This document shows, one piece after another, positions 1 through 11,666 of a stretch of 64,000 bases of DNA. The stretch spans positions 11,701,271 to 11,765,270 of the forward strand of contig OY992834.1 in the NCBI GenBank assembly GCA_963921425.1, written 5' to 3'. The notes beneath the pieces are model-generated. The model was not told where the DNA came from, ran no database searches, and saw only the letters and a list, made by a program, of their open reading frames with translations. How positions within the stretch are numbered: position 1 is the stretch's first letter; each line of letters begins with the position of its first letter. The position numbers and the translations under genes are program-made. Origin of the DNA: Dryas octopetala (taxonomy: Eukaryota > Streptophyta > Magnoliopsida > Rosales > Rosaceae).

Positions 1-1887
1 TACCATAACCACCTGGATGATTGGGTGAAAAATGGCAGAAAACAATCAAAAAGTCTGGGCATAAAATTCATCAGTAAGCAGAACATAGAACTAAAAATCT
101 GAATACCTGAACCTTCCTTTTCCTCGATGATAAAATCATCAAAGTGAGGTAGTTTTATTCTCTCCACCTGGTTCAGCAAAGAAACCATTAAACTTCATGT
201 TCAAATTTAACTAGCTAATCCCAAACAAGCACAAGCAGCAGTTCAATAATATCACTTACCTTAGGAGATATAGAGGTAGTATCCACCATGTTTTCTTTCC
301 CATGTGTGTTATTTTTAGAACTATTCTTCAACTTATGTTCTATAGAGGGAAAATTCTGACCCCTTTTACATTGATATTGATTCTGCTGTTCAGGACTGTT
401 AGCAACTTCATTATATTCTAAAGATTCCACAAGAACTTGTCGTTGTGGTTCTTGTGAAGGCAAATTCTTGCACATGCCCTTCAATTTGCTAGAGGAATTT
501 TCAAGCTGCTGCAGAGTAGAAGGGCATTCAGCTAATAGGGGGTCGGTCTTTATCTCTGCCTTTTTCATATTCTGGTCTTTCTCCAAGGTTACGATATTCA
601 CAGTATTCCCAGAAGAAATACTGAAAATGCTATGTGTTAGTGCTTCACAAAATGCAGCAAGATTCTCTGATAAAAGACTTTCAGAATCTCCTTCTGCCCC
701 AAATTCAATAAAACCTTCTTTTACGCTATTTTCCACTGGAGTCTGTGAATCTTTTTTTAGTTGATCCATTGAAGCTTTGAAAGAATGAGTGTCATGAATT
801 GCAGCATCCATATTGTTTTGTTTATCTTCCTCTAAGTAAATTGTGGCAGTATCATCTGTTTCATTTTTTAATCTACCATTACTAGCCAAGGCTTCCTGGC
901 CTGATTGTCGATGACGATCACTACTTGGTGGAGGCAAGTTCAAATCGGGCAAGCATGCCTTACTACTATCAACTTGAACTGGCTTCATAGTGCATGAATC
1001 TCTTAAAGCTTTGAGCAAACTATGATGTAAATTGGATGTATCTACAAATCCAGGCCTCTCTTTATGCATTAAAATGTCAGCATCACCTTCCCCATGTTCA
1101 AAATGTGTCAAGTGAGAACATGAAAACCCAGCATTGGAGTCAACAAGTAAGGGAACCAAAGCTCTCTCACTGTTTGAATTTCCCTACTCAAAATTTTGTG
1201 GTAGGCAGAAAACAACAGTCAACAAATACAGTTCTTCTGATCAATCTCAACATTTCCCAGTTAAAAGGGACAGAAAATTGACATAATAAAATTAACACAT
1301 AATTAAATAGAAAGAAGAGACAATACCTCAAGCAAATTGTGCTGAGAACAATTTAGTCGAGACACCAACGTTACATCTGCTTCACCTGCCATCATTTCAA
1401 TTACTAGTAAATAAGTTGCAGTTCAAGCTACAAAAATTCAAACTAAAAAAAAACACCAAAAATCCATACCATTCTCAATCGGATAAAACAATCTCCTTTT
1501 CGCCATGGACACCGCCACATCGTCCAAAACCGCCCTCTTCCGTTTCCTAAAGTAGGTCTTCACTTTACAATCACACAACTGATTCGATTCCATCAACCTC
1601 ATTGGCTTCGACACGAACTCCTCCAATGCCGAAACTGCGGCCATCGATGCCGTAACAAGCCCCGTCTCCGTCAAACAAATCGGAGAATTAGGGATTGAGC
1701 AGAGGCTCAGGACAAGGTCCGCCGTCGCATCGAATAATTGGCACCGCGAAGCCAGCTCTTCCGGACGAGCCGGGAGGCGAAGAGTCGATAGAATCGAGAG
1801 AATGTGCCATGCTTTCTCGCTCTCTGATTTGCTTCTTGTACAGTGCTGTGGTTGTTGCTCTGAGCTTGTGAGGTAGTGATGTGACAT
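1..1887 (-). CDS. Protein kinase, N-terminal half (partial, runs off left edge)
   Basis: Exons read on the minus strand: 1887-1470, 1385-1327, 1183-260, 167-107 and 12-1 (continuing off the window). All junctions are GT-AG and the phases agree. The start is the first ATG of the open frame (MSHHYL). About 485 residues of mostly low-complexity, Ser/Asn/Glu-rich sequence precede a segment reading KLPHFDDFIIEEKEGSGGYG. Its end matches the Gly-rich ATP-binding loop (GxGxxG, residues about 486-491) that opens a Ser/Thr kinase domain. From memory, plants have Cdc7-like kinases with a long N-terminal extension and a similar loop, so that is my best guess, but the catalytic core is outside the window. 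An EAR-type motif DLNLPP (residues about 239-244, bases 946-929) sits in exon 3 and could recruit TOPLESS-type corepressors. A basic patch FRKRKR lies near the end of exon 1. Confidence 0.72.
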
Positions 1888-2349
1888 GGCGGTGGTTTGG
1901 TCAACGCGATTTCTTGTTCGAATTGGAGAGTTTGAGAGCTGACATCTCAAAGGTTGCGGGCAATGTTATGGAGATCGAGAGAAGCTGAATTTTTCTCTCA
2001 TTTTCTCGACAGCCAAACAGGATTAGAATTTTTTATGGCAGTAAGTTAGTAACAAACAGAATTAAGAATTTTTAATGAAAGTGATAGAGAAAGGCGGGAA
2101 TTAAAGGATATATGGGTATTTTCGAATTTTGAGGTTCCCGCCTGGAGCCTGGAAATTACGAGAAACCACCCCTAAATTGTAATGAAATTGCAAAAAGCCC
2201 CCCTTCAATGAAAAGTCTACTTTAAAGTTTAAACGATGACTAATATAAGAGATGAAATATAAAAGACAAATGAGAGACAAGTACAACACATGTAATAATT
2301 GAATTTAACATGATGAAAATACATTGGAGTAAATACAACCATTAAATGT
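1888..2349. other. Upstream region of the kinase gene
   Basis: This short AT-rich stretch contains the likely 5' UTR and promoter of the minus-strand kinase gene. I see no clear TATA box or other gene. It ends at the target-site duplication of the solo LTR. Confidence 0.4.
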
Positions 2350-3619
2350 TGTTGATACCCGTTTCTTCCAAGCAGAATTACATGTTATAGAAATGAAAAC
2401 AATAAGGCTTTGATGACGTTCAGGTCGTTGTCCGCATGGATTTGGAACGAGAAGGCCCAAAAGACTAGAAGACATATACATAGGACCAAAGGGTCTATGG
2501 ATCAGCATGAGACGAGGCCTAAGCATAGGACCGAGACCCAAAGGACCAGGACCCAAGTGCGGGTTTGGCAACTATAGGGCCAAGGCCATATTAGGCTTGG
2601 TGACTGAGAGGTATGAGGCTAGGTATAGCCTCGGTACTGACATGGGTTATGGTTTGTCAATAACCATGGGCTTGACGCTCATGGGTATGAACCTAAGTAC
2701 TATAGGGAGATGACTCATAGGTTGATGCTCATGAGAATTACCCCTCGAGTATGACCTTCACAGGTATGATCCCACCATGATACAAGGTCTAAGTGTGACC
2801 TCAGTACTAAGAAGGTATGAGGCTAAGTCGTAGCCTCAGTACTCAAAATGTATGAGAGGCTAAGTCGTAGCCTCGATACTCAAAAGGTATGAGGCTAAGC
2901 CGTAGCCTCAATACTCAAAAGGGATGAGGCTAAGCCATAGCCTAGATACTCAAAAGTTATAAGGCTAAGCTTAGCGTTGGTACTAGGAATGAAGCTAGCA
3001 ATAGCCTTGGTACTTAAAAGGTACGAGGAGGCTCGTTACCAACAAGGCTGAGGCCCAAGGTTCGGGCTCAGGATTTTGTCACAAGGGACCTCATAGGTCT
3101 ACACCTAGAGGACGCCCAAGGAGGGTAGGTGCGCTAGAGGTGACCCATTACCAACTTAAGGTCATGCCTTGGGACCCAAGTAAGGGGGGACCTATGAGGT
3201 AAGATCTATGAATAACTATGGAAAAGAATATGAGCTTCTCGACTAGAAGGCCTGGTGCTCACAAGAGACGTAGCCCAAGGCGGTGACACGTGCCGTTGTG
3301 TGGTTGGTCACTTAGTTGCCTAGTTCGATAAGGACAAGGAAAACCCTCAACAATTGATCACTATAAATAGAGGACGCTACTCACCAAGAAAAGATATACA
3401 AAGATTACTCTCAATACTACTTTGAGATAGCTGTGATTGCTGACTTGAGCATCGAAAGATGCTTGATCAATAACATACTGGTGCGGCGGTGCCCCCTTAC
3501 GATTAATGTTTGGTATTTGGTATGCAAGGTAGGAAGAGAGTGACGTATAGACTTACGTGAACCTTGACATGGAGGTCAGATGTCGTCGTTGATTGTGTGA
3601 CGAATTTTATGCGTCAACA
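2350..3619 (+). mobile_element. Solo LTR (gypsy-like) with 5-bp TSD
   Basis: The 1270-bp block begins TGTTG and ends CAACA, and is flanked by the exact 5-bp duplication AATGT (2345-2349 and 3620-3624). It contains a TATA box (TATAAATA, 3362-3369) about 260 bp before the 3' end, as expected for an LTR promoter in plus orientation. The centre (about 2760-3030) holds several degenerate copies of a roughly 35-40 bp unit built on GGTATGAGGCTAAG and TAGCCTCAGTACTC. There is no internal domain, primer site or second LTR, so it is a recombined solo LTR. Superfamily assignment to gypsy is inference from size and style. Confidence 0.85.
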
Positions 3620-3624
3620 AATGT

Positions 3625-4704
3625 TCAATGGTGTTGTTCCTCACTTGTTCCTTATATAAATTGGACTGTAAATACATGATTAGCTAAGATGAGTTATGAT
3701 TACGAGGGATAAAAAAAGTAGAATTCATTTCTCATGCTTACAGCGAGAACTAGACCATCTTGCTTTATATGGACTCTCTTTTGATTTGAATAAGTATGGG
3801 AGAAGTTGCAACCTAGACCTCTAAATTCAAATACTCAAGAACCTTTACATGAGTGTGGTTACAAATGATAGTATCTAAAATTTATCCTAAAACCTTTTAC
3901 TTAACGAAGTGGCTCTTTTTAATGGCCAAAAAAAAAAATTAGAGGCTCGAATAAAATCTTCTCCAATCAGCAATTGCAAGACTTAAAAAAAGGTGTCCAT
4001 AATTTTTATATTGCAAGTGTCATCAAAATTCATCCGAATATTTCTTGTTTTATTTTACCACTTCATCCGAATGTTTCAAATTAAGATGCTTAACATCATT
4101 TTTTTTTGGGTTAAGAAAACATATTGTTCGTTGTAATACTATAAATTCCACAGCTAGGATGTAAAACTATGAACCGTTTTGAGACTCAACATGATTTAAT
4201 CCGTTTGGGTCCTTTTTGTTTTTTAAGTGCTTCTCTTCTCACTTTTGTGTACTAGCAAGTGTTGTAGTTCCCTAGAAAACTGAGGCTACAACTAGTTTGC
4301 TAAAGAAATTCTTGTATAAAAGTTAAAACCATTGTATATAATATTTCTCTCAGAAAATTGGTCGCATGATTAGTATATGAAGGGTTGTAGACAAGATTTC
4401 TTTTGATTGCAGAGTCACACATACAGGCACACACACGACCATGCACGCACAATGAACCATCACAACCCCATACACAGACATACAGAAGAACAGACACTGA
4501 AAAACTGGAGCTTTTGCAACAGACTGTAGCATTCCACTTTGGCATACATTCTGAAATCCATGAAGCACTCCCAAAATCATCCAAATAACAAAAATTGCAA
4601 AGATCTGTTAAATGATTCGGCCTACATATAAAAAATGGCAGCTCTATCGAAAAGCATACACAACCCTTGGAATACAACTTGTGTAGCGACCACTGTTATC
4701 CGTC
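3625..4704. other. Intergenic, 3' side of MAGO
   Basis: AT-rich sequence with short A and T runs and no coding exon that I can support. The part next to 4705 is the probable 3' UTR of MAGO, which includes CA-rich sequence around 4420-4490. Confidence 0.4.
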
Positions 4705-7700
4705 TTATATAGGCTTGATCTTGAAGTGGAGCGAGATGAGAGAAAATACAAAGCACTTCAGATCCTGCAACCACATAAACAAATCATTAAGAAACAGTTT
4801 CAGGAGAACTTTATAAGGAAACAGGAAAATCCTCTCTGTGTTCACATGCTGTGCTGCTGACAGAAACAACACAAATTCATAAAATAGAAAACTCATATTA
4901 GGCGGTGAGAAAACTAGGACGTCTTATCTCATAAATGGAAACACCACTATTGACCTATCACCTATACATGATAGGGCAGAGCTACTATCTTATCACTTTC
5001 CCAAGAAAAGCCATTCACCACCAAAAGGTCTTGAACTTCCGACCAACTAGAATATGGTGCAAGAAGCAATTCACCCTGTTAAGCTCCTGATTCTTAACAA
5101 TTTTCTAGCCCACAAAATAGCATGATATGTTCTCTCTTGCTAAGACAAAAGTGAAGAATGCATTGAATAATGAAAACAAAATACCAGCATTGACATGTAA
5201 TTAAGAATTTAAGAGCTAAAAGAGATAGATCCCCACATAAAAAATATAACTCATAGAAAAGAAAAGGGAAATTCTAAAGCCATAAAATGAAAGAGTATAT
5301 CAACTGACCTGAACAAGATAATAAAAGATACGAAGACCATCAGGATCTTTACTGCTCTGGACATCAACAAGGGATCCAATCTTTGAAGTAGTAAAGGAGA
5401 TATGCTCATTCCCCATTACAATCTCAAGCTCCTGCCGCCCAATACGGTCAGGTTCTGGCCAGCTCTGATCATCCTCCTTCATGATCTAAACAAAAGCAAA
5501 CATGCAACTGATTTAGGATACCAGGACAACAATACAAATGTGTATTCCTAAAAACATCAAATTAGCATAATAAAACCACTCAGCCTCCACTAATCAGATC
5601 CAGGAAAGAATACAGTTCACATACGAATAATCAACATAAAGTGCAAGTGTTGACAACCCTACAATTATGTTTGAGCACAATCTCAGAAATGATTTTATGC
5701 CATAATTCTTTTTCACTAAAGTTAGAATTAATGGGTATTTATTTTCCATCCGTTCATAATGCCATATTAGATGCCCTCTGACATCTTTTCTTTCAATTCT
5801 TATTTAACTAATTGGAAAGAAGAACAACTTCAAATTTTAGAGGTGATTTTCTTGCTCTGGAGTCCCATATCCAATTGGTGTTAACTCTAATAAAATCATT
5901 GAAGATATTCAGACTGCTCACAGGATGCCTGAGAAACCCCATTAAAAACTCCAGAAATGTTAAATTAAATTAAATCAAATCACAACACTCACAAACAACC
6001 TCAGCAAACCAAAACCTAACAATTATTACATTAATACACTTGTTTCCTGTAATAAGACCTAAAAACAGACTATGTATGAAAGTTTATGCCCTCTAATCTT
6101 CCTCCATTGTCTCAGCAACCCAACCTTTTGCAAACAAATTGGCCTCTGAACTTTTGAAACCATAAAATTCCTGAAGCACAAAATGGAAATATACAATAAC
6201 CCTGAAGAACTACAGAGAAGATATTCAGATAAAACGAATTGTGGAGAAGAGTGACTTTCTGTATGTTTTGGGGCATTTGGCTAGAAAAAATAGCTTTGCT
6301 TTTGAATGCAAGGAGCATTCTTCTACGCAGATCGAGGGCAAGCTCTTTCAGTCTGCTTGATTGGTCCAAAGAGTAAGAGGATAAAAAGCTATACCCTCCC
6401 ACTGTTTCTGTTGTCAAATTTTAGATTTTCGTGTATTCTTATTGTATATATGGTTTTCACCCCGTGTCACTTTTTGAATTAAATTCTCTTACTTGTCTAG
6501 ACAAAATACAGAAGCAAATATTCATAATCTCATATCTTATCTTATCTTATCAAATACACATATCTTATCTCAACAAAATACAGAAGCAAACATTCATAAT
6601 CTCAAAAGGAATGTTAAGGACAGTCGTAACAATCTGTGCATGTTGTGGCTCTCATGTGCGGAGCCCATTTATGAGTGGCATGCACAGGCAGTTATAGTTT
6701 AACAGTCAGTCACGATTGTCCTTATAATTTCCCTAATCTCAAATTTTCAGCTCTATTTCACAAACAGGAAACCTGAAAACTTCAAACAACAAACAAGCCT
6801 AAAAGCAAACACTAAATCCACACATAACTACTAATCTATCCCATGAGAACTAATCACATGCATAAATTTATTTTCTTTCAATCTCCTTTGATTCCTCAAC
6901 CAGGTAGAAAACCCTAAACTCTATCGAACGACAAAAAAGTCATAAATTGAAATGCATCCATGTTTCTTGCACAAGACAAATTGAAGTTTTTTTAAAAACT
7001 CAATCCCACCTTATCCTCTCTGACCTAAACTTCCTCAGGAACCAAACAAAAACAAAATAAACTAACATAAAATGAATAATCACATAAAATCAGACATTAA
7101 AAGCCCCAAACCCTCTAACCCCATAAAAGTCTCCTTAAACATGCATCAAAACTCCACCGTTTTTTCCTTCCCCACATTTTGAGAAGCCAAGCAGAGAAAA
7201 TCCGCTCACTACAAATTCCATTCCACCAAAATTTTCCAGAACAAACACCCACATAACAAAACTCCATTACATATACAAAGAACACACAGCCCCTGAAAAT
7301 TTCCCAAAACAAACACAAACCCACATAATCAAATTCGAATAAATGAGTAAATAACACACAACCAGTATGTCTCATGGGCTGTCCGTGCAAAACCAGCTTG
7401 CAAGGGAAGGGTGCCCATGAGCTCATATATCACTCCAAATGTTCTATCTTTTCAATGTGGGACATTACACAACCCCGTCAAATTTTCCACAAACAAAGAC
7501 AAACCCGTATCACAGAATTAATTAACAAAAAAACCATAAACCCTAAAACCCGATATACAAAAAAAATAGAGATTGATTATAACTAAGTGAAAAAAAAAGG
7601 TTAGAGCTGAAGAACCTCGCTCTCGGAAATGATACGGCGACACTCTCTGACCACGGCAGGGGTGACATAGACCTCCTTGCGAATAATAGTGTCGTTCTTG

Positions 7701-7834
7701 TAGTTGGAGTTGTTGGCGTAGCGGAGCTTCCCGTCGGGTCGAAACTCGAACTCCAAGAACTCGTGCCCAAACTTTCCTTTGTGACCCACGTAGTACCTCA
7801 GGTAGAATTCACTGTTCTCTTCCTCTCCGGCCAT
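4705..7834 (-). CDS. MAGO: Mago nashi homologue, exon junction complex core subunit
   Basis: Three exons: 7834-7616 (73 codons), 5485-5309 (59 codons) and 4764-4705 (19 codons plus stop), all phase 0, giving 151 aa. The protein begins [20 protein letters not shown], continues through the [17 protein letters not shown] segment, and ends with the conserved [17 protein letters not shown] and a C-terminal KIKPI. This is full length for the family (about 146-151 aa). Mago forms a heterodimer with Y14 (RBM8A) and clamps eIF4AIII on spliced mRNA in the nucleus, affecting localisation, translation and nonsense-mediated decay. The ATG at 7834 is the first in frame and matches the family N-terminus. 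Intron 1 is long (about 2.1 kb), AT-rich, and holds no gene that I can support. The 5' flank is only about 215 bp before a foldback transposon. Confidence 0.97.
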
Positions 7835-8048
7835 CTCTCTCACTTCCTCTGTTTCGATTTGGCGAAGGAAGAAGGAGGGATTTTGATTTGGCTGATAGAA
7901 GTTTATGGGTTTTGTTGGGCTGCTTTGGGCATAGGATGTATTGGGCCGGGTTGGGTTACCAATTTACTTACCTAAGTGACAAGTGGGGCATGAAGTTTTA
8001 TTTTGTCTTGATTGGGCCTTCTTGTTAAAGAAAATAGCAAAAAAATAA

Positions 8049-8834
8049 GGGGGGGGGGGGGGGGGGGGGGTGTTTAGACCACCCAAAATCACTGAGTTAA
8101 CCACCCTCTTAAATTTTTGCCCCTTTTTGCCCATTTTGCCCATGTATGCCCATTCTCCAATTTTGGCCGGCCACCCCTCCTCGTCACCGACGCAACCCCA
8201 CCCCCTCGCCACCGCCGGCGCGACCCACCCCATATCCCCTCTCTCTGCCTCCCTCCCTTACCGGACCACCATGGGTGGCCGGCGCAACCCCACCCCTCCC
8301 AGCCGCCGGCGCGACCCTAACCCTCCCATCGCCAGTCAACCCTACCCCTCCCCATGGCAGGCACGACCCCCCCACCCCCACCCCCGATCTCCCTTCTCTC
8401 TCTCTTCCCTCTTTCTGCCATCTTCTCTCTCCCCTCTGTCTGCCTCCTTCCCTCACCGGACCACCATGGGTGGCCGGCGCGACCCCCGATTTGGAGGTCT
8501 ATGGGGTCGCGTCGGCCACCTATGGTGGTCCGGTGAGGAAGGGAGGCAGATAGAGGGGAGGGAGAGAAGATGGCAGAGAGAGGGAAGAGAGAGAAAAAGG
8601 AGATCGGGGGTGGGGGTGGGGGTGGGGGGGTCGCTCCGGCCATAGGGAGGGGTAGGGTCGACCGGCGATGAGAAGGTTGGGGTCACTACGGCGGCTGGGA
8701 GGGGTAGGGTAGCGCCGGCGGCGAGGAGGGGTGGGCGGCCAAAATTGGAGGGGTGAATTTTTTTTATGTAGGGGCAAAAAATTAATGGGGTGGTCAACTA
8801 AGTGGTTTTGGGTGGTCTGAATAGCCCCCCCCCC
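8049..8834. mobile_element. Foldback-type inverted-repeat element beside the MAGO promoter
   Basis: Left end: 22 G residues (8049-8070), then GTTTAGACCACCCAAAATC. Right end (reverse complement): a run of 10 Gs, then CTATTCAGACCACCCAAAAC. The two arms are inverted copies over nearly their whole length: Pro/Arg-coding C-rich sequence, the ACCGGACCACCATGGGTGGC block and the CTCTCTGCC block recur in reverse on the right. The hinge is near 8470-8520. The left arm has an extra duplicated stretch at about 8150-8300. Flanking AAAATAA (8042-8048 and 8835-8841) is a possible 7-bp TSD but is low complexity. There is no transposase. Proline-rich open frames on both strands are compositional artefacts. 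Confidence 0.75.
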
Positions 8835-8974
8835 AAAATAAAATTGGACTCACCAAATTTATTCATGATGTATTTGAATAGATGTCGGTATCTGGTATCT
8901 TTTACTTTTTTTCTTAGTCACGTGTCTCAGTATTTTATTTGTTATAAATAAATGAGGTCTATAGGTAACAATAA

Positions 8975-9344
8975 GAGTTAATTACACTTACACTCTCTGA
9001 GTTTATAGTTTTTTCATATATGCCCCCTGGAGTTTCAATAATTACACATACACCCCTTGAGGTTTCAAAACTATTGCATATAACCCCCTATAGTGAGACG
9101 AAAAATGATGAGAAATTATGTAAAAATGCATGCTAAGAGGTGAAATGACCTAATAAAATTACTCAAGGTGTAAGGTCCAACCTCAATATAAATATATTCT
9201 TTTTTCTTTATTTCTTTTTTTCTCTTGTAGGGGGTTATATGCAATAGTTTTGAAACCTCAGAGGGTGTATATGTAATTTTTGAAACCCCAAGGGGTATAT
9301 ATGAAAAGACGATAAATCTCAGGGAGTGTAAGTGTAATTAACTC
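8975..9344. mobile_element. Mutator-like MITE with 10-bp TSD
   Basis: Terminal inverted repeats begin GAGTTAATTACACTTACACT at both ends and stay similar for about 140 bp (for example TTTGAAACCTCA against TGAGGTTTCAAA). The 370-bp element is flanked by the exact duplication GTAACAATAA (8965-8974 and 9345-9354). Long TIRs with a 9-10 bp TSD are the mark of Mutator-like elements. It is non-coding. Confidence 0.85.
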
Positions 9345-9900
9345 GTAACAATAATGCTACAATTTCAAATTTGGGGTGTATCCTTTGAGATCTCAAATGA
9401 CTTTTTATTTTATATATAAATATTTTAGTTGTTGTGACATAAATAAATTTTTAAAGTGAATTATGTATAAATCAATAAAATATTATCACATCACATGAAA
9501 CATAAATTTAAAATCTCTAACACTACTCATATAGGCATAGTACATCTATAACAAAAACTTATCACTTACCACTTCTCCATTTTCATTAGATCACTAAAGT
9601 CGCATAAATTTTTGAATTTCATGTCAAACCGCAACTTTCAAGTTAAAAAATAATCCTTTAAACATCCAATTTGATCTAAAAATCCATAGGAGTTTTGTTC
9701 CTCATCATCTAAGCCTCAAATGCATATTTATACATGAAGTGAAACAAAAAGTTACAATCTATCATAGTTGGGATCGTAGCAAAAACGAACACGCACTCTA
9801 ACATGGAACTTTTCTCAAATCTTCTTCAATTACAATTTTTTTTTTTTAAACCTTGTTTAAACTTATGCATATGTTTTAAAATCATGTTCATAACATTTAA
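9345..9900. other. AT-rich intergenic stretch
   Basis: Intergenic DNA between two transposons. No coding, RNA or repeat structure stands out beyond A/T runs. Confidence 0.3.
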
Positions 9901-10732
9901 TGGTGCGTTTGGATGAAGTAGTTTAAAATTACTAAGGAATTCACAAATGAAGGAATTTAAAATGATGTGATTTGAAATTCTAGAATATGTAAATTTTCTT
10001 GTTTGGATAACATGTAAACATAATGGAGTTTAAATACGAAATTTATGGTAGTTTTAATTTTTGATGCATTAATTAAAAAGAGTGATGGTGATGGTGATGG
10101 TGATGGTGATTGTGGCAACAATAAAAATGATGCTTTTGGTGAGTTGACGATATTGGTAGTGGTGATGGCCCACAAGCGATGGGAGAAATAGTGGCGGCGA
10201 AAATTGGGGTGTTGGCGGTGGCGGTGGTGGTGGTGTTGGCAATGGCTGTGATGGTGGTGGCGGCGGCGGTGATGGTGATGGTGATGGTGATGGTGATGGT
10301 GATGGTGGTGGTGGTGGTGGTGGTGCTGGCGATAGTGATGGTGATGGTGATGGTGATGGTGGTGGTGGTGGTGGTGGTGGTGGTGGTGGTGGTGGTGGCG
10401 GCGGCAGCAGCAATGGGGGTGGTGGCGATCTCGGTGGCGGTGGTGGCAGGGGTGGCGGGGGCGATGGTGTTAGTGGTGGTGATGTTGGTGGCGGTGGTAG
10501 TATGCCGACAAGACTTATTTTTCTTTTGTAAAAATTGAAATTTTGAAAATGACATCAATTTAGGTAGAATTTAAAGTTGGAATTTATAGCCTTTAAATCC
10601 CAAGTTTTTTTCCAGCTAGAATTTACAAAATTCTGTATTTATTGATCCAAACAAGGACATTAGAGCATGTAATTTCTTAAATGCTGAGTTTTGTTTAAAT
10701 TTCATGTTTTTTTTCTCCATCCAAACACATCA
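9901..10732. mobile_element. PIF/Harbinger-like non-autonomous element with internal trinucleotide array
   Basis: Ends are TGGTGCGTTTGGATGAAG on the left and, read inward from the right, TGATGTGTTTGGATGGAG. The element is flanked by TAA on both sides (9898-9900 and 10733-10735). A TIR of the TGTTTGGAT type with a 3-bp TAA target is typical of PIF/Harbinger (Tourist-like) elements. Subterminal sequence is AT-rich. The core (10079-10500) is a long GAT/GGT/GGC repeat. No transposase is encoded. The class call rests on TIR and TSD alone. Confidence 0.6.
10079..10500 (+). repeat. GAT/GGT/GGC trinucleotide repeat tract
   Basis: About 420 bp of imperfect triplets: long GATGGT runs alternate with GGT runs (a pure GGT stretch lies around 10358-10400) and GGC blocks. 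Because the unit is three bases, all frames on both strands stay open as Val/Met, Gly or Pro/Ser homopolymer-like peptides. These are not genes. Confidence 0.9.
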
Positions 10733-11039
10733 TAATTGATTTCTTTTTCAAACACAAAATCACCTAATAAACCTATAATCTTTGAACTTTGACTACTCTT
10801 TCAAATGAACATGAAAATCAAAATTAAAACCAGTTTCAAAATGCCCGAAATATCACCTTTCAAACCCAAAGTATTTGGATGAAAACTCAAAATATTACAA
10901 ATGAGTTTTCCATGTTCTTCCAAATGAACAAACCCGAAAACTATAACAAATTTCCTAAAATAAACCACAATCACAATAATTCCAATCATAAATGAGCTTA
11001 AAAACACGAAATTAAAGTGTTTGAATCAAATTAATTAAC

Positions 11040-11087
<48 letters not shown>

Positions 11088-11666
11088 ATATATAGAAGAG
11101 AAAAGAAGATGGAGGTTTGAATGGACCAAAATACCTCATGAAATGTCTCAGGTGCACGCCACATAACTATTTTGACGGAAAATTAGATGAAATTAGATCC
11201 AATTAACGACAAGCTTTACATTGCAACATTTTGATTAAAATTCAAGTCTCTATATAGAACCCTTTTTTTTTTCTAGAAGCAAAGTGACACAAGGGGTGAA
11301 GTTAAAGAGATATAGCCACAATAATTTTCCCATCATTTATTTTTAATAAGTGACATACTGTGTGTTATCTATCATATTATTTGATGATCAAAATTTAGAA
11401 AATTAACTTTAGTATAAATATTGTGTTCTTTAAGGGTCACAGCCTCACAGGTGATCATGCAAATTGCTCAAATAATTGAAACACAATAGAATAATATAAA
11501 TAGGGATTCTGAAATTTTATGAAGAACCAATTGTTCATTCATAATATCATGATATAAACATAAATCTACATCTTTCATCTAATTAAAACCACAAATCCAA
11601 CAATACAACAGCATTAGATCATTCATTAATTAAAAAAAAAAAAGGATCAACAGCACTGCCTCCTCC
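10733..11666. other. Intergenic and 3' flank of the uclacyanin gene
   Basis: AT-rich DNA with a perfect (GA)20 microsatellite at 11045-11084. The part near 11667 is the probable 3' UTR of the minus-strand uclacyanin gene. No other feature is seen. Confidence 0.4.
11045..11084 (+). repeat. (GA)20 microsatellite
   Basis: Uninterrupted GA dinucleotide tract of 40 bases in intergenic DNA. Confidence 0.95.

Noticed and set aside
7340-7480. Short inverted repeat CTCATGGGC...GCCCATGAG in MAGO intron 1
   Set aside because: Too short and without terminal or target-site features to call an element.
8070-8797. Several long overlapping Pro/Arg-rich open frames on both strands
   Set aside because: They come from the C-rich inverted-repeat composition of the foldback element. 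Frames are open on both strands at once and show no domain.
10069-10558. Long Pro/Ser, Thr/Ile and Val/Met open frames
   Set aside because: These are direct translations of the triplet repeat; no stop codon can arise from these units.
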